64,000 bases of DNA, from the NCBI GenBank assembly GCA_035967665.1, contig JAYWLB010000088.1, forward strand, positions 1 through 64,000, read 5' to 3'. Below the pieces are notes generated by a model. The model saw only the letters and a list, made by a program, of their open reading frames with translations, was not told the origin of the DNA and searched no databases. A program made the translations under genes and the position numbers. This document shows positions 34,870 through 43,738 of this stretch, piece after piece (the first letter of the stretch is position 1; every line of letters begins with the position of its first letter). The DNA is from Arctic95D-9 sp035967665 (lineage in GTDB: Bacteria; Verrucomicrobiota; Verrucomicrobiia; Verrucomicrobiales; DEV007).

Positions 34870-35877
34870 ATGGCAGAAAAACCCAACACCCCGTCCGATT
34901 CACCAGTGGAAGAAGTGGAAGCACTTTCAGCAAGCGAAGCCGGAGGAGTCGTTGACGCGATTGACCGTCACCGCACGAAAATCCTCTTCGCCGTGCTCGC
35001 CGGTGCGATTCTCTTCTGCGGCATCCTTGTCGCAGGCCAGCTGAAGAAGCAAAAGCATCTCGAAGCCTCGGCCGCCTACACAGAAGCCGCATCGAAAGGT
35101 GAAATTGCAGGACTCGACGCTGTCGCGGTCGAATACCCCGGTTCAATTCCCGCCGGCAACGCACTTCTCTCCAAAGCTGAAATCCAGATTCGTCAGGGTA
35201 AATCCGAGGACGCAGCGAAGACCTTCGAAACCTTCCTTGCCGACTACCCTCGCCATCCCCGCCAGGCGCAGGGCTACTTCGCACTTGGCAATCTCTTTCA
35301 CCAGTCCGGTGACTCCGCGAAAGCAAAAGAGAACTACGACAAGACGATTGAAATCCAGCCCGACGGTGAACTGACTCCTCTTGCCCGCATTCGCCTCGGC
35401 GACCTCGCTCTCGAGGCCGGTGACAAGAAGGCCGCCGACCAGCACTATCAGGAGTCCTACACCCTCCATCCCGGCAATCCGTTTTTCGAATACGCCCAGG
35501 AAAAAATCGAGCTCTTGAAAATCGGCACCCCCGCCGTCGTTGAGCGCCCCAAGCCTGAACCAAAACCAGAGCCAAAACCGGAGCCCAAGGCAGTTGAAAA
35601 GCCAGCAGAGCCAAAGGCACAGCCCAAGCCTGCTGAAACTAAACTTGCTCCAGCACCTGCGAAGGGTAAAGGAAAGGCCGGCGCCAAAGGCAACGGTAAA
35701 GCCAAAGCAGCTCCGAAAGGAAATTCCGATAAGAAGCCTGCCGCAAAGGAAAAAGCCAAAGCACCTGCGGCTCCCGCAGCTCCCGCCAAACCTGCTGCAG
35801 CGAAACCGGCCACTACTGAACCCGCTGCGCCGGCAGAGCCGAAAGCGACTCCTCCGGCCAAGCCAGAAGCGCCGTAA
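34870..35877 (+). CDS. Membrane-anchored TPR protein with Pro/Lys/Ala tail
   Basis: This 335-residue protein has one N-terminal membrane segment (FAVLAGAILFCGILVAG, about residues 43-60), then a set of TPR-like helix pairs (residues 66-215). A low-complexity tail follows that starts with repeated PKPEPKPE and continues as Pro/Lys/Ala-rich sequence to the end. The layout resembles YfgM-type periplasmic TPR proteins, which help envelope protein folding, but the tail is unusual. An upstream frame begins at 34843, but ATG 34870 starts the first recognisable residues. A strong terminator follows. The function is not known. Confidence 0.75.
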   Translation: MAEKPNTPSDSPVEEVEALSASEAGGVVDAIDRHRTKILFAVLAGAILFCGILVAGQLKKQKHLEASAAYTEAASKGEIAGLDAVAVEYPGSIPAGNALLSKAEIQIRQGKSEDAAKTFETFLADYPRHPRQAQGYFALGNLFHQSGDSAKAKENYDKTIEIQPDGELTPLARIRLGDLALEAGDKKAADQHYQESYTLHPGNPFFEYAQEKIELLKIGTPAVVERPKPEPKPEPKPEPKAVEKPAEPKAQPKPAETKLAPAPAKGKGKAGAKGNGKAKAAPKGNSDKKPAAKEKAKAPAAPAAPAKPAAAKPATTEPAAPAEPKATPPAKPEAP

Positions 35878-35907
35878 TTAACCTTTCTCCTCTTAGAGAA
35901 GATATTG

Positions 35908-35943
35908 GCCCCGTTGAGACTATTTCTCAGCGGGGCTTTTTTG
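35908..35943 (+). terminator. Rho-independent terminator after the TPR gene
   Basis: A stem of about 12 bp starts with GCCCCG at 35908 and closes with CGGGGC at 35931-35936. It is followed by seven T. It probably ends the cysK-TPR transcript. It has no T-run on the other strand. Confidence 0.9.
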
Positions 35944-36032
35944 TGTTCAGCTTTCGCCCCTTGAACTCGCCCTTCCCCGCCCGGTAGAGAATTGACCGCA
36001 GGTGCCCCGCAAAAGGCCCTGCAAAGGGGACC

Positions 36033-38285
36033 CTAGGAAGCAGCCGCCCGTGCCTGCTCGATCTTCTCTTTCACGTAAGTGGAAACTTCATTGTAGAGCC
36101 ATTTCCCGAGGCGCTCTTTCTCCGCATTGGCAAACCGGAGATACCCCCACTCCCCTTCGCGAAGCTCCTGATCTCCGGCATCGGTAATTTTCGCCCTCCC
36201 GGCAAAGCGAGCCCTTGCAAGCTCCCGTCCCGGTTGCCGGTCACCCAGTCCCGAGAAGTAATCCAGATCCGAATCATACTCCCCTCCACCACGGGCGATG
36301 TCACGCTCACGCTCAGCGACCGGATCACTGGAAGTTCTCAAGGCAAGCGGCCCTCCGCTGGAGGCGGACATGACCTCGTGCGGCAGCGCCCGGGTCGCAC
36401 GGCTCTCGATACGCTCGATCACCGCCTCAATCGTTTTCGAACGTCCCCGCAGACGCACTTTAATCTCGGGGCTCTTCTGCGAGATCACCGACTCCACGTC
36501 TTCCTGACGAAATGAAATTAACAGCTCCCGTTCATTACCGGCAATAACCGACAGGATCTCATCCCCGGTATTCAACCATTGCCCTTCGAGCGTTTTTAAC
36601 TGACGTCCCGCAATAACCCCGTCTTTCGGCGCCACCACTTCAAGGGCTGCCAGATATTGGCGGCTTTCCTCGAGCTTTCGCTCCAGACCGGTGATCGTCT
36701 CGAGCTCAGCCTGATGAGCCGGGAGATTTTCCTGCTGATAATAACTTCTCGCCCTGATACGTGCGGTTCGCAGCTCGAGCACCAGTTTGTCACGCTCAGC
36801 CTCTTCATCCGGATTCGACAGGGTCAAGAGCAGATCGCCCTCTTTCACGACGTCATCCTGCTCCACCAATACTTCTGTCACTTTTCCACGGACACCGGCA
36901 CGAATCACTTCACGCTCCGCATACTCCACTACCGCAAGCGCTTTTCCGGTGGGATTGATACGCGCAAACCAGAAGACTCCCAAAAGCAGCAACACTGTAA
37001 TCCCGAGACGGGGAAGCGCTCGCGACAACTTCGGTCCCGAACCAGATTTGAAGAGAAACTTGAAAAACTTCACCGCGGAGGCACCAACCATCACAGCCAC
37101 TGAAGCCAGCGCGAGAAACAAGCCGGCCCCCTTGAAAAGAAGACTGACAATGATCATGATCCCGATCCAGATCAGGATTTTCCAAATCGCAGCAAGCACT
37201 CCGTAGAGAGGCACCGCAACCGGGTGCTGCCGTGCCGCAATCGGCATGGGAAGATCTTCCATCCCGAGAAAGACCCGCTTCCCTACCCAGACCAAAAACT
37301 GCTGCCCCTTCGTCCCGAGATTCGGAATACCCAATGCATCGAGCAAAATGTAATAACCATCAAACCGCATCAGCGGGTTGGCGTTAAAAAGCAAAGTGAC
37401 AAAAGTCGCCGCAATTACCGCACTGTGAAGGGAGGTATTGAGAACCCCCGGATCGGTATGCAGCCAGCCAAGAAGGCAAAAGCATGCGATCGCAACTTCG
37501 ACATACATCCCGGCCGCCGAGACAATGATTCGTTTCCACTTTGAAGGAAATTTCCAACTGGCCGAGGCGTCGACGAAAGCCAACGGAGTCACAAAAGCCA
37601 ATAACTGCACGCCCCATTCAGGCACGGCTCCGCCATACCGCTTCGTCGCCAATCCGTGTCCGTATTCGTGAAGAACTTTCAGCACGGTATAAATCAGAAT
37701 AACCCGGATCCAGTTCCCGGGAGCAATCACCTGCCCCGTCGCTTTCACAAACTGATCCCAGTGCGGAGCCAATTGGAAACAGGTGTAGAGCACGAGTGCG
37801 AGCCACATTAAAAGACCCGGCACCCCGAAGATCCAGCCGAAGAGATGCTTCGTGCTTCCGATAAAACGATCAGGGCACCCGAGAGGCACCTTGAAAAACA
37901 TGACCTTACTGATCGGATTTTTCGGCTTCTTATCCTGCTGCTTCGACCATTGCTCCATGCGGCGCTCCCCCTGGCCGCTGGTGTCGGATTCCAGCAAATC
38001 ATTATCGACGAGCCAACGAAGCAATTGATCGCCCTGCTGCTCGGTCAGGGCCTCTTCCCCCTGGGTCGCCGCATTTCTGGCGAGCGCCTGGGAAATCGTA
38101 GTTCGACCGTCAAAACACTGGATAAACTGGTGCTCAGGAAAACCGACGTGGAAAAATTTCCCCTTGGAAGTGTCCTCGACAATATAACTGGGCTCGCCCC
38201 TGTACTCCTGATAATGGGTCCGCACATCCCGCCGCAGCCGTGGCCTCGACGTGGAAATCTCGCTGATACGATGGTCGACTGACAT
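36033..38285 (-). CDS. PqqD-M50-HlyD fusion membrane protein
   Basis: This 750-residue protein has three parts. Residues 1-105 resemble a PqqD-like peptide-binding domain (PRLRRDVR, then YRGEPSYIVED). The middle is a polytopic site-2 (M50) metalloprotease with zinc motif HEYGH at 206-210 and NPLMRFDG at 303-310. The last third has a HlyD/biotinyl-lipoyl adaptor with coiled coil. The frame is open upstream to 38339, but ATG 38285 lies 2 bp after the stop of the GAF-HlyD gene and starts the conserved part. Such proteins are found with peptide secretion or processing systems. No TolC is seen next to it. The substrate is unknown. Confidence 0.82.
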   Translation of the reverse strand: MSVDHRISEISTSRPRLRRDVRTHYQEYRGEPSYIVEDTSKGKFFHVGFPEHQFIQCFDGRTTISQALARNAATQGEEALTEQQGDQLLRWLVDNDLLESDTSGQGERRMEQWSKQQDKKPKNPISKVMFFKVPLGCPDRFIGSTKHLFGWIFGVPGLLMWLALVLYTCFQLAPHWDQFVKATGQVIAPGNWIRVILIYTVLKVLHEYGHGLATKRYGGAVPEWGVQLLAFVTPLAFVDASASWKFPSKWKRIIVSAAGMYVEVAIACFCLLGWLHTDPGVLNTSLHSAVIAATFVTLLFNANPLMRFDGYYILLDALGIPNLGTKGQQFLVWVGKRVFLGMEDLPMPIAARQHPVAVPLYGVLAAIWKILIWIGIMIIVSLLFKGAGLFLALASVAVMVGASAVKFFKFLFKSGSGPKLSRALPRLGITVLLLLGVFWFARINPTGKALAVVEYAEREVIRAGVRGKVTEVLVEQDDVVKEGDLLLTLSNPDEEAERDKLVLELRTARIRARSYYQQENLPAHQAELETITGLERKLEESRQYLAALEVVAPKDGVIAGRQLKTLEGQWLNTGDEILSVIAGNERELLISFRQEDVESVISQKSPEIKVRLRGRSKTIEAVIERIESRATRALPHEVMSASSGGPLALRTSSDPVAERERDIARGGGEYDSDLDYFSGLGDRQPGRELARARFAGRAKITDAGDQELREGEWGYLRFANAEKERLGKWLYNEVSTYVKEKIEQARAAAS

Positions 38286-38287
38286 AA

Positions 38288-40186
38288 TCACCAAAGCTTG
38301 AGACGGAGATACTCCCAGAGCCCATGAAACAAAATCCATCCGATGGATTTTTTCCCTGCTTCAATTCTAACACTCCCCTTCATCCCGGGGCGGAGAAGTT
38401 CATTTTCGTTCTCAAGGAGCGCCTCCCCGGAGAACACGTTCTCCCCGTCCTCGACTTCTGAGACCGGATGAATCGTCTTGATTTCCGAAGTCCACTTGAG
38501 CGAACTGTCGGAATCGAGTCTCATGAAAACTTCACTGCCCTCTGAAATGTGACGCAACTCGGTTTCAGGAATCGAAATTTCCATGAGCATCTCTTCAAGC
38601 GGGGCAATCTCGTAAAGCCGCTGACCGGTTGTAACCGGAACCCCCTCGGAGCGCTCCAGGTTCCCCGTGAGGACGATCCCGGCAATCGGGGAGCGAATGA
38701 TGAGGTTGTCACTGCGATACTGAAGGCGCTCCACCTCCAGAGCCAGCCGGTCCGACTCGAGCTGAGCCATTTGAAGGTCAGCCGGATCATCGAGCACCAT
38801 CGCGTTGTCCCGCTTTTTCACAGCGGCACTGCGCGCCGCAATTGCCTCCGCGAGGTTGACCCGGATCTCCCGCCCGTCGAGCTCAGCAAGAACCTGCCCC
38901 GCCTCCACTTCATCACCGGGCTTCACGTAGGTGCGATACAACAAATTTTCAAAAGGCGCCGCAACGGTTCGTCGCATCACCGGCTGGATCCGGCAGTCAG
39001 CGGGAACCCGATAGGAAATCGGCACCAACATCAAAATCAAAACGGCCACGACCACTCCAATCGTCGAAAAACGCTTCACCGCGCTCTGCCTCCAGAATTT
39101 TGAAATTCCTCCGCGGAAGCTTCCGTGCTTTGATTTCTTAAGAAACCGCAGGAGCGACGTCAGGTGAGGCTGCGAAGCCGCAAGCAATCGACAGGTCCGA
39201 CGGGAAACATCCGGGGCTCCCGCAGGCCAGAGTAATGCAATCGCACCGGTAAAGCCGGATCCCCCGTGCTTCAGAGGCGCCACGAGAATTCGGCTCGCTT
39301 TAAACGAATGAAGCAAATCATCATGATTCGCGGAAACGACAACATCTTTAATCAACATGTCCTGACCGGGCCACATCATCACCTCACCGAGAGCAATTGC
39401 CTCTTTCATCGCCGAACCCAATTGAGAAAATCCCAGGGTTCTTTTTTCCTCACTGCTCATTCCCGACATCGCGTGAACTTTGCAGGATCGGCTCGATCCG
39501 GTTCCAATAGCAACCCGCTGGCATCCGAAGAATTTCTCCAACTCGGTCGCGAGGGTGAAAAGCGCCCGCCTGAAGGTATCCGCCTCACCGGTCCGCGTGA
39601 ACATTTCCACAAGCATCGTAGCCTGATAGAAAGCCTGCTCACTCTCATGGGACTTGGCGAGAAGATCACGCTGCACAATAAACTGTGTCGTGAGGTGGAG
39701 CATCGCAAAACAGGGATCCGAAAAGGCAATCCGCTCCGGCGGCAGGTAAGCGGTGATACAAATAGGGTCTTCGCCCTCTTCGAAAAACGGCACCATGAGA
39801 CGCGCGTGCTGCCTGCCGTCGATAAGAACCTGTGTCTGGGTGCTCCGCTGCTCCGCGTACCGCTCCTCGACCACTTCAGCAGGGAGAAGCCACGATTTCC
39901 GCCCCTCTGCAGTGGTCGAAACTGAGGAGAACCCCACCAATTTGATCCCGTTCTCCCGGTTTTCATGGAGCAAAACAGAAGAAGCGCCCAGCAAAAGCTT
40001 CACATAATCGGACAACAATTGCAGGAAATCCCCCCGATTCCCCGCCCGTGAGAAAAGCTCACGCAGAGGGGCTAAGCAGTCCTGCGGGCGCAAAGCGCGG
40101 GTCACAACCACTTCGGCAGGATTAGTCGCCCTGCCAATCGGGAGACCTGAAGCGTCTCGCATTTCACTAACCAAATCACTTGCCAT
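38288..40186 (-). CDS. GAF-domain HlyD-family adaptor protein
   Basis: This 632-residue protein starts with about 330 residues of GAF-like sensor sequence (two likely units, near 40-175 and 185-330). It then has one membrane segment (about 374-391) and a periplasmic HlyD-type adaptor with a lipoyl half (PGDEVEAGQVLAELDG) and a coiled coil. Its start has a good Shine-Dalgarno sequence (GGAAGG, 6 bp from the ATG). The next gene starts 2 bp after its stop, so it is cotranscribed and probably works with the M50-HlyD protein. The sensing half suggests that export is tied to a signal. Its ligand is not known. Confidence 0.8.
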   Translation of the reverse strand: MASDLVSEMRDASGLPIGRATNPAEVVVTRALRPQDCLAPLRELFSRAGNRGDFLQLLSDYVKLLLGASSVLLHENRENGIKLVGFSSVSTTAEGRKSWLLPAEVVEERYAEQRSTQTQVLIDGRQHARLMVPFFEEGEDPICITAYLPPERIAFSDPCFAMLHLTTQFIVQRDLLAKSHESEQAFYQATMLVEMFTRTGEADTFRRALFTLATELEKFFGCQRVAIGTGSSRSCKVHAMSGMSSEEKRTLGFSQLGSAMKEAIALGEVMMWPGQDMLIKDVVVSANHDDLLHSFKASRILVAPLKHGGSGFTGAIALLWPAGAPDVSRRTCRLLAASQPHLTSLLRFLKKSKHGSFRGGISKFWRQSAVKRFSTIGVVVAVLILMLVPISYRVPADCRIQPVMRRTVAAPFENLLYRTYVKPGDEVEAGQVLAELDGREIRVNLAEAIAARSAAVKKRDNAMVLDDPADLQMAQLESDRLALEVERLQYRSDNLIIRSPIAGIVLTGNLERSEGVPVTTGQRLYEIAPLEEMLMEISIPETELRHISEGSEVFMRLDSDSSLKWTSEIKTIHPVSEVEDGENVFSGEALLENENELLRPGMKGSVRIEAGKKSIGWILFHGLWEYLRLKLW

Positions 40187-40279
40187 AAATAACCTTCCCG
40201 GAAGAGGAGTCTACAAGGATACCCCCTATGGAGTTACATGACAATTCGCGATTCGAGCTACTCAACCCGCAAAAAGCGC

Positions 40280-41755
40280 TCAGGGAGCTTCTTTTTCGGC
40301 CCTGTCCATAAACTGCGTGATTCGATCCTCACGCTGCGGCATTGCCTCTCCTTCAAGAATCCGCCTCATTTTCAGATAATCGTCAAAAGCCCGGCTCCGC
40401 TGCGGAGCTTGTGTTGCTTCGAAATAATTGAGGTGATCCCGTGTCTTCGTTAGAGTCTCATTGATCTTCTTCCTCATATCGGCAGCAGCCTTGAGTTCAT
40501 CATCAATCCCCTTTAATTTCCCGGCGATAAGTCTCTGTAAGACAATCTCGTATCGCACAAATACCGGCCGGTAGAGTGGAAACCCGGTCAACTTCACCCG
40601 CTGCATACGCCGGAAGGCCTTTTCCAATTCCTCATCAGCACCGGGCAATTTTAAAAACTCATTATATTGCTCAATACCTCCGGCAAAGGACCTGCCCTCT
40701 GAAGGGACAGCAGGCACCTCGGGTTTTCCTTTTTTGAAGCGCTGGAAAATTCCCAGAACCGGGTTCGATGATACTTCGCCCCCGTTCTTATTATTCACTG
40801 CGGGCTTGATATCAACAGTGAGTGCGTTGGTGAGCCACTTCTCCGTCTCATCCGGAGTCATGTATTCGAATCCCTGCTGGACTCCCATCGTCGCAATCTC
40901 CAGGGCCCACCACTTTTCAATTCCCTGATCCATCTCACGAAAGGCCGGAAAATGCTGCCGCAAAAGCGGCAGGGCGCTGTCTCCACTATCAGCTCCGAGA
41001 TCAGCAAGAAAGGCGCGTACGCCGGCCTCTCCCCCCGGCTGGTTCAAAAGCGCTTCCACAAAAGCAGCCGATGAAGCCCGAAAGCCGGCACGGGTAACGG
41101 GCTCCATCGATTCGAAATCACCGATTTCAATGAGCTTCTCCGGAGTCAACATCTGCCCGCTCTCGAGAATTCCCCGGTAAAAGGCGCTCGGCTGCCCGTC
41201 CCTCCGGTGCTGCAGCAATTCGTCGAACCCATGCGCCAACCACCCCGGAGCAACAACATTGTTCTTCTGAAACGCCGATGGCCTTTCTGCGAACGGAGCG
41301 ACCATCTGCTCAATAAGCAGCGCTTTCACCAACTCCAAACGAAATGCCTCTTCGCGGAATCGATCGTGCACCTTTACGCTCACGCGTATGAGGAAGCGGT
41401 CATCGGGCCCAATCTCGACGCTTGTTTTCAAGTCCGGCCCTCTAAAGACCTCATTCGACTGCCCCCAGAGATCAATCCGGATAGGGATCGCCCAGTCAAG
41501 ACTCCGGTCAGCCTCCCCGGGGCGCCTCCGCAGAAGTACATTGCGAAAGTCATCCTGAACTTCACGGCAGAAAGAAAGAAAGAGAACCCGCTGAGTCGGC
41601 TCCCCTCCAAAGACTCTAATCTGGTAGTCCTCCCCCCAGTCTGCAGCCGGCTTCTGACCAACAGACGACCGGGTATCACTGAATTCGCCAACCTCCTGAG
41701 CGAGAGGACCCGGCGCACTCAGGGATGCGATCCAAAGAAGAAAAGCAATTCTCAC
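40280..41755 (-). CDS. Secreted protein of unknown function
   Basis: This 491-residue protein has a signal peptide (RIAFLLWIASLSAPGPLAQ). The open frame begins upstream at 41830, but a GTG at 41755 has a Shine-Dalgarno sequence (GAGGGG) 5 bp before it and starts the signal peptide, so I prefer it. The mature part is helical with few motifs. A segment GWLAHGFDELLQH resembles a peptidase helix but lacks a clear HExxH, so I do not call an enzyme. It is the first gene of the likely operon with the GAF-HlyD and M50-HlyD genes (93 bp gap), so it may be a partner or cargo of that export system. Confidence 0.6.
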   Translation of the reverse strand: MRIAFLLWIASLSAPGPLAQEVGEFSDTRSSVGQKPAADWGEDYQIRVFGGEPTQRVLFLSFCREVQDDFRNVLLRRRPGEADRSLDWAIPIRIDLWGQSNEVFRGPDLKTSVEIGPDDRFLIRVSVKVHDRFREEAFRLELVKALLIEQMVAPFAERPSAFQKNNVVAPGWLAHGFDELLQHRRDGQPSAFYRGILESGQMLTPEKLIEIGDFESMEPVTRAGFRASSAAFVEALLNQPGGEAGVRAFLADLGADSGDSALPLLRQHFPAFREMDQGIEKWWALEIATMGVQQGFEYMTPDETEKWLTNALTVDIKPAVNNKNGGEVSSNPVLGIFQRFKKGKPEVPAVPSEGRSFAGGIEQYNEFLKLPGADEELEKAFRRMQRVKLTGFPLYRPVFVRYEIVLQRLIAGKLKGIDDELKAAADMRKKINETLTKTRDHLNYFEATQAPQRSRAFDDYLKMRRILEGEAMPQREDRITQFMDRAEKEAP

Positions 41756-41879
41756 TGCAACCCCTCTTTTCTGAAACAAAAATTTCACGGCGCAAAGGTA
41801 GCGAATGATCGAACCAAGTTCAACCACCATGGCAGACCTGAAGCAATCGCTCTAGACGAAGACGAATGATGCGACGTCG

Positions 41880-41915
41880 ACACAAAAGAGGCCGCACCTC
41901 AGAAGAGATGCGGCC
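41880..41915 (-). terminator. Rho-independent terminator after the small heat-shock genes
   Basis: The inverted repeat ggccgcacctc / gagatgcggcc at 41890-41915 has one mismatch. On the minus strand it is followed by a T-rich stretch (CTCTTTTG). It lies 32 bp past the end of the heat-shock gene at 41947. Confidence 0.75.
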
Positions 41916-41946
41916 CGTTTCACAACAAATACAGCGCCGCCGGCCT

Positions 41947-42345
41947 CTAGGACACCTCGATTGAACGGGGTTTTACCTCCTCTTTCAGAGGGAGACGCAG
42001 TGTGAGAATGCCATCGTGCAGCGAAGCAGCGATCCCTGCGGGATCAACTTCAGGCCCGACATCGAGCCGAAGCCGATACTGACGTTCCGAAGGATAGTCA
42101 CCAAGTGGCTTCCAATCTTCCGGCGCGGCGGAGAACCGTTTCGCTTCGATTTCAAGAATCTCATTCTCTACGGTTACAGACAGGTCCGGCTTCCGAACCC
42201 CCGGGAGACTCACCGATACTTCCCAGGATTCCTCGTCATAGCGCGAGGTGTAATGGGGCTTATAAGTGGCAACGGGTCTTGTCGCAAGTTCGGAGGAAGC
42301 ACTGCAACCGTCCGTATTTTTACAAATTTCGTTTTTATCGTTCAT
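41947..42345 (-). CDS. Small heat-shock protein (Hsp20 family), second copy
   Basis: This 132-residue alpha-crystallin protein binds unfolded proteins without ATP. The domain runs from about residue 32 to the end: WEVSVSLPGVRKPDLSV, then LHDGILTLRLP with the usual strand order, ending EVS. It is paired with another sHSP gene 33 bp upstream on the same strand. No heat-shock promoter or repressor site was recognised. Confidence 0.9.
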   Translation of the reverse strand: MNDKNEICKNTDGCSASSELATRPVATYKPHYTSRYDEESWEVSVSLPGVRKPDLSVTVENEILEIEAKRFSAAPEDWKPLGDYPSERQYRLRLDVGPEVDPAGIAASLHDGILTLRLPLKEEVKPRSIEVS

Positions 42346-42378
42346 GTTTTTTAATGGGTTCAGGGTTCTTCAGGTAAA

Positions 42379-42807
42379 CTAGCTGATCTCGATTCGAATC
42401 GGCATTTTCTCCTCGGCTTTTGGAAGCGTGAGTCGAAGAATACCGTCCTCCAGTTTTGCTTTCGTCTCCTGGACGACGACTCCTTCCGGGGTTCTGAGAA
42501 CGAATTCGAAACGCCTCTCCTCCGCACCTTCATCAACGGATTGCCCATCAGCAAACGAGTAGCAAAGGCGCAGAAGTTCGTTTTCGACGTCCACATTCAG
42601 ATTCTCCCGCTTCACTCCGGGGAGTTCGACGAGGGCATAGTAATTAGCACCATCTTCATACCATTCGACCTGCCGGTTGAGAGACGGCCGGAATGCTGAA
42701 CTGAGAGAGGGGCGGAAAAGTGGCTCGAATGCACGAAAGGGTTCAGCAAAAAAGCTCTCCCAGTCTTTCATTGAGTCAGAGGAGTGATTGTATCGCATTA
42801 TTTTCAT
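42379..42807 (-). CDS. Small heat-shock protein (Hsp20 family), first copy
   Basis: This 142-residue protein has the alpha-crystallin domain (residues about 48-142) with ALVELPGVKRENLNVDV and LEDGILRLTLPKAE. It ends PIRIEIS, with an N-terminal part rich in Phe as usual. The two tandem copies are only loosely similar, so they may form mixed oligomers. The gene is divergent from the HAD hydrolase gene across 255 bp in which I see no clear promoter. Confidence 0.9.
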   Translation of the reverse strand: MKIMRYNHSSDSMKDWESFFAEPFRAFEPLFRPSLSSAFRPSLNRQVEWYEDGANYYALVELPGVKRENLNVDVENELLRLCYSFADGQSVDEGAEERRFEFVLRTPEGVVVQETKAKLEDGILRLTLPKAEEKMPIRIEIS

Positions 42808-43062
42808 AGGTTGGTTAAGTGTTGGTTTGGTTTATCTACCGGGCATTCTACAATGCAATCGTCATACCAAAACATATAGAAATCCCCTAAACCACTAACT
42901 ATTAATGATTTACACAAAATAAGAACTATCAAAAGAGGCTCAAAATAGAGTCACAATGACACTCACAGCCCAATAGCCGAGACAAAACTTCGGGACATTT
43001 TGTCACTCCTGAAACAGGCAGGGTGTTTGCCTTTTCGCTAAAGGCGTCGTTAGTTCAGCGCC

Positions 43063-43668
43063 ATGCCAAAAGCATTTCTATTCGATGTTGGAAACGTCAT
43101 AATCAGCTTTGATTTCAAAATCACCGCTCAGAAATTAGCCCCCCGGTGCGATGTCTCTCCCGGGGAAGCATTCCGCCGCGTCGCGCTTCTGACAGACCGT
43201 CTTGAATCCGGGCAGATCACTCCAGAAGAATTCATAGAATCAGCCAGTGCCCGTATCGGGTTCAAAGGCAGCCCACTTGAGCTGAGAGCCGCCTTTGAAG
43301 ATATTTTCACCCTGAATCTCCCCATGGTGAATTTCATTGAATCACTTCATCAACAGCAAATCCCACTGCACCTTCTTTCGAATACGAATGCGATTCATGT
43401 TCCCTTTTTTGAAAAGACCTACCCTGTTTTCAACTGCTTCTCGGGGCGGATCTACTCGCATGAAGTCGGTTGCATGAAGCCCAGTCCTGAAATTTACCGG
43501 ATCGCGATCGAAACCCTTTCACTTGAGTCGGCGGAAACCATCTACATCGATGATCTCGAGGCCAATTGCGCCGCTGGCAGGGAAGCTGGACTTCACGCGA
43601 TACGCTACAACAGGGAGGCCCACGACGCCTTTCTCAGCGAAGTTGCCGGTTGCCTGCCAGAGGAATAA
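43063..43668 (+). CDS. HAD-superfamily phosphatase, YihX-like
   Basis: This 201-residue hydrolase starts PKAFLFDVGNVIISFDF. D8 is the nucleophile, and the usual second Asp is Gly, as in the DxGNV-type group that includes YihX. Motif II is LLSNTN, the Lys of motif III is in GCMKPSPEIY, and motif IV is IYIDDLEANCAAG. The substrate cannot be told; YihX acts on glucose-1-phosphate. It is convergent with the Na/Pi cotransporter gene. Confidence 0.85.
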   Translation: MPKAFLFDVGNVIISFDFKITAQKLAPRCDVSPGEAFRRVALLTDRLESGQITPEEFIESASARIGFKGSPLELRAAFEDIFTLNLPMVNFIESLHQQQIPLHLLSNTNAIHVPFFEKTYPVFNCFSGRIYSHEVGCMKPSPEIYRIAIETLSLESAETIYIDDLEANCAAGREAGLHAIRYNREAHDAFLSEVAGCLPEE

Positions 43669-43679
43669 CCCCGGCCCCA

Positions 43680-43719
43680 AATGGCGCTCAATGGCGCTCA
43701 ATGGCGCTCGATAGCGCCA
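43680..43719. repeat. Three 10-bp tandem repeats with hairpin
   Basis: Three perfect copies of aatggcgctc run from 43680 to 43709. The last copy continues into TGGCGCT-CGAT-AGCGCCA (43702-43719), a perfect 7-bp hairpin. It lies between convergent genes and may help end transcription, but no T-run follows. Confidence 0.75.
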
Positions 43720-43738
43720 ATCAAAGCAAAATGAGAGA

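Noticed and set aside
42808..43062. CIRCE or heat-shock promoter upstream of the small heat-shock genes
   Set aside because: No inverted repeat of the CIRCE type and no sigma-32-like boxes could be found.
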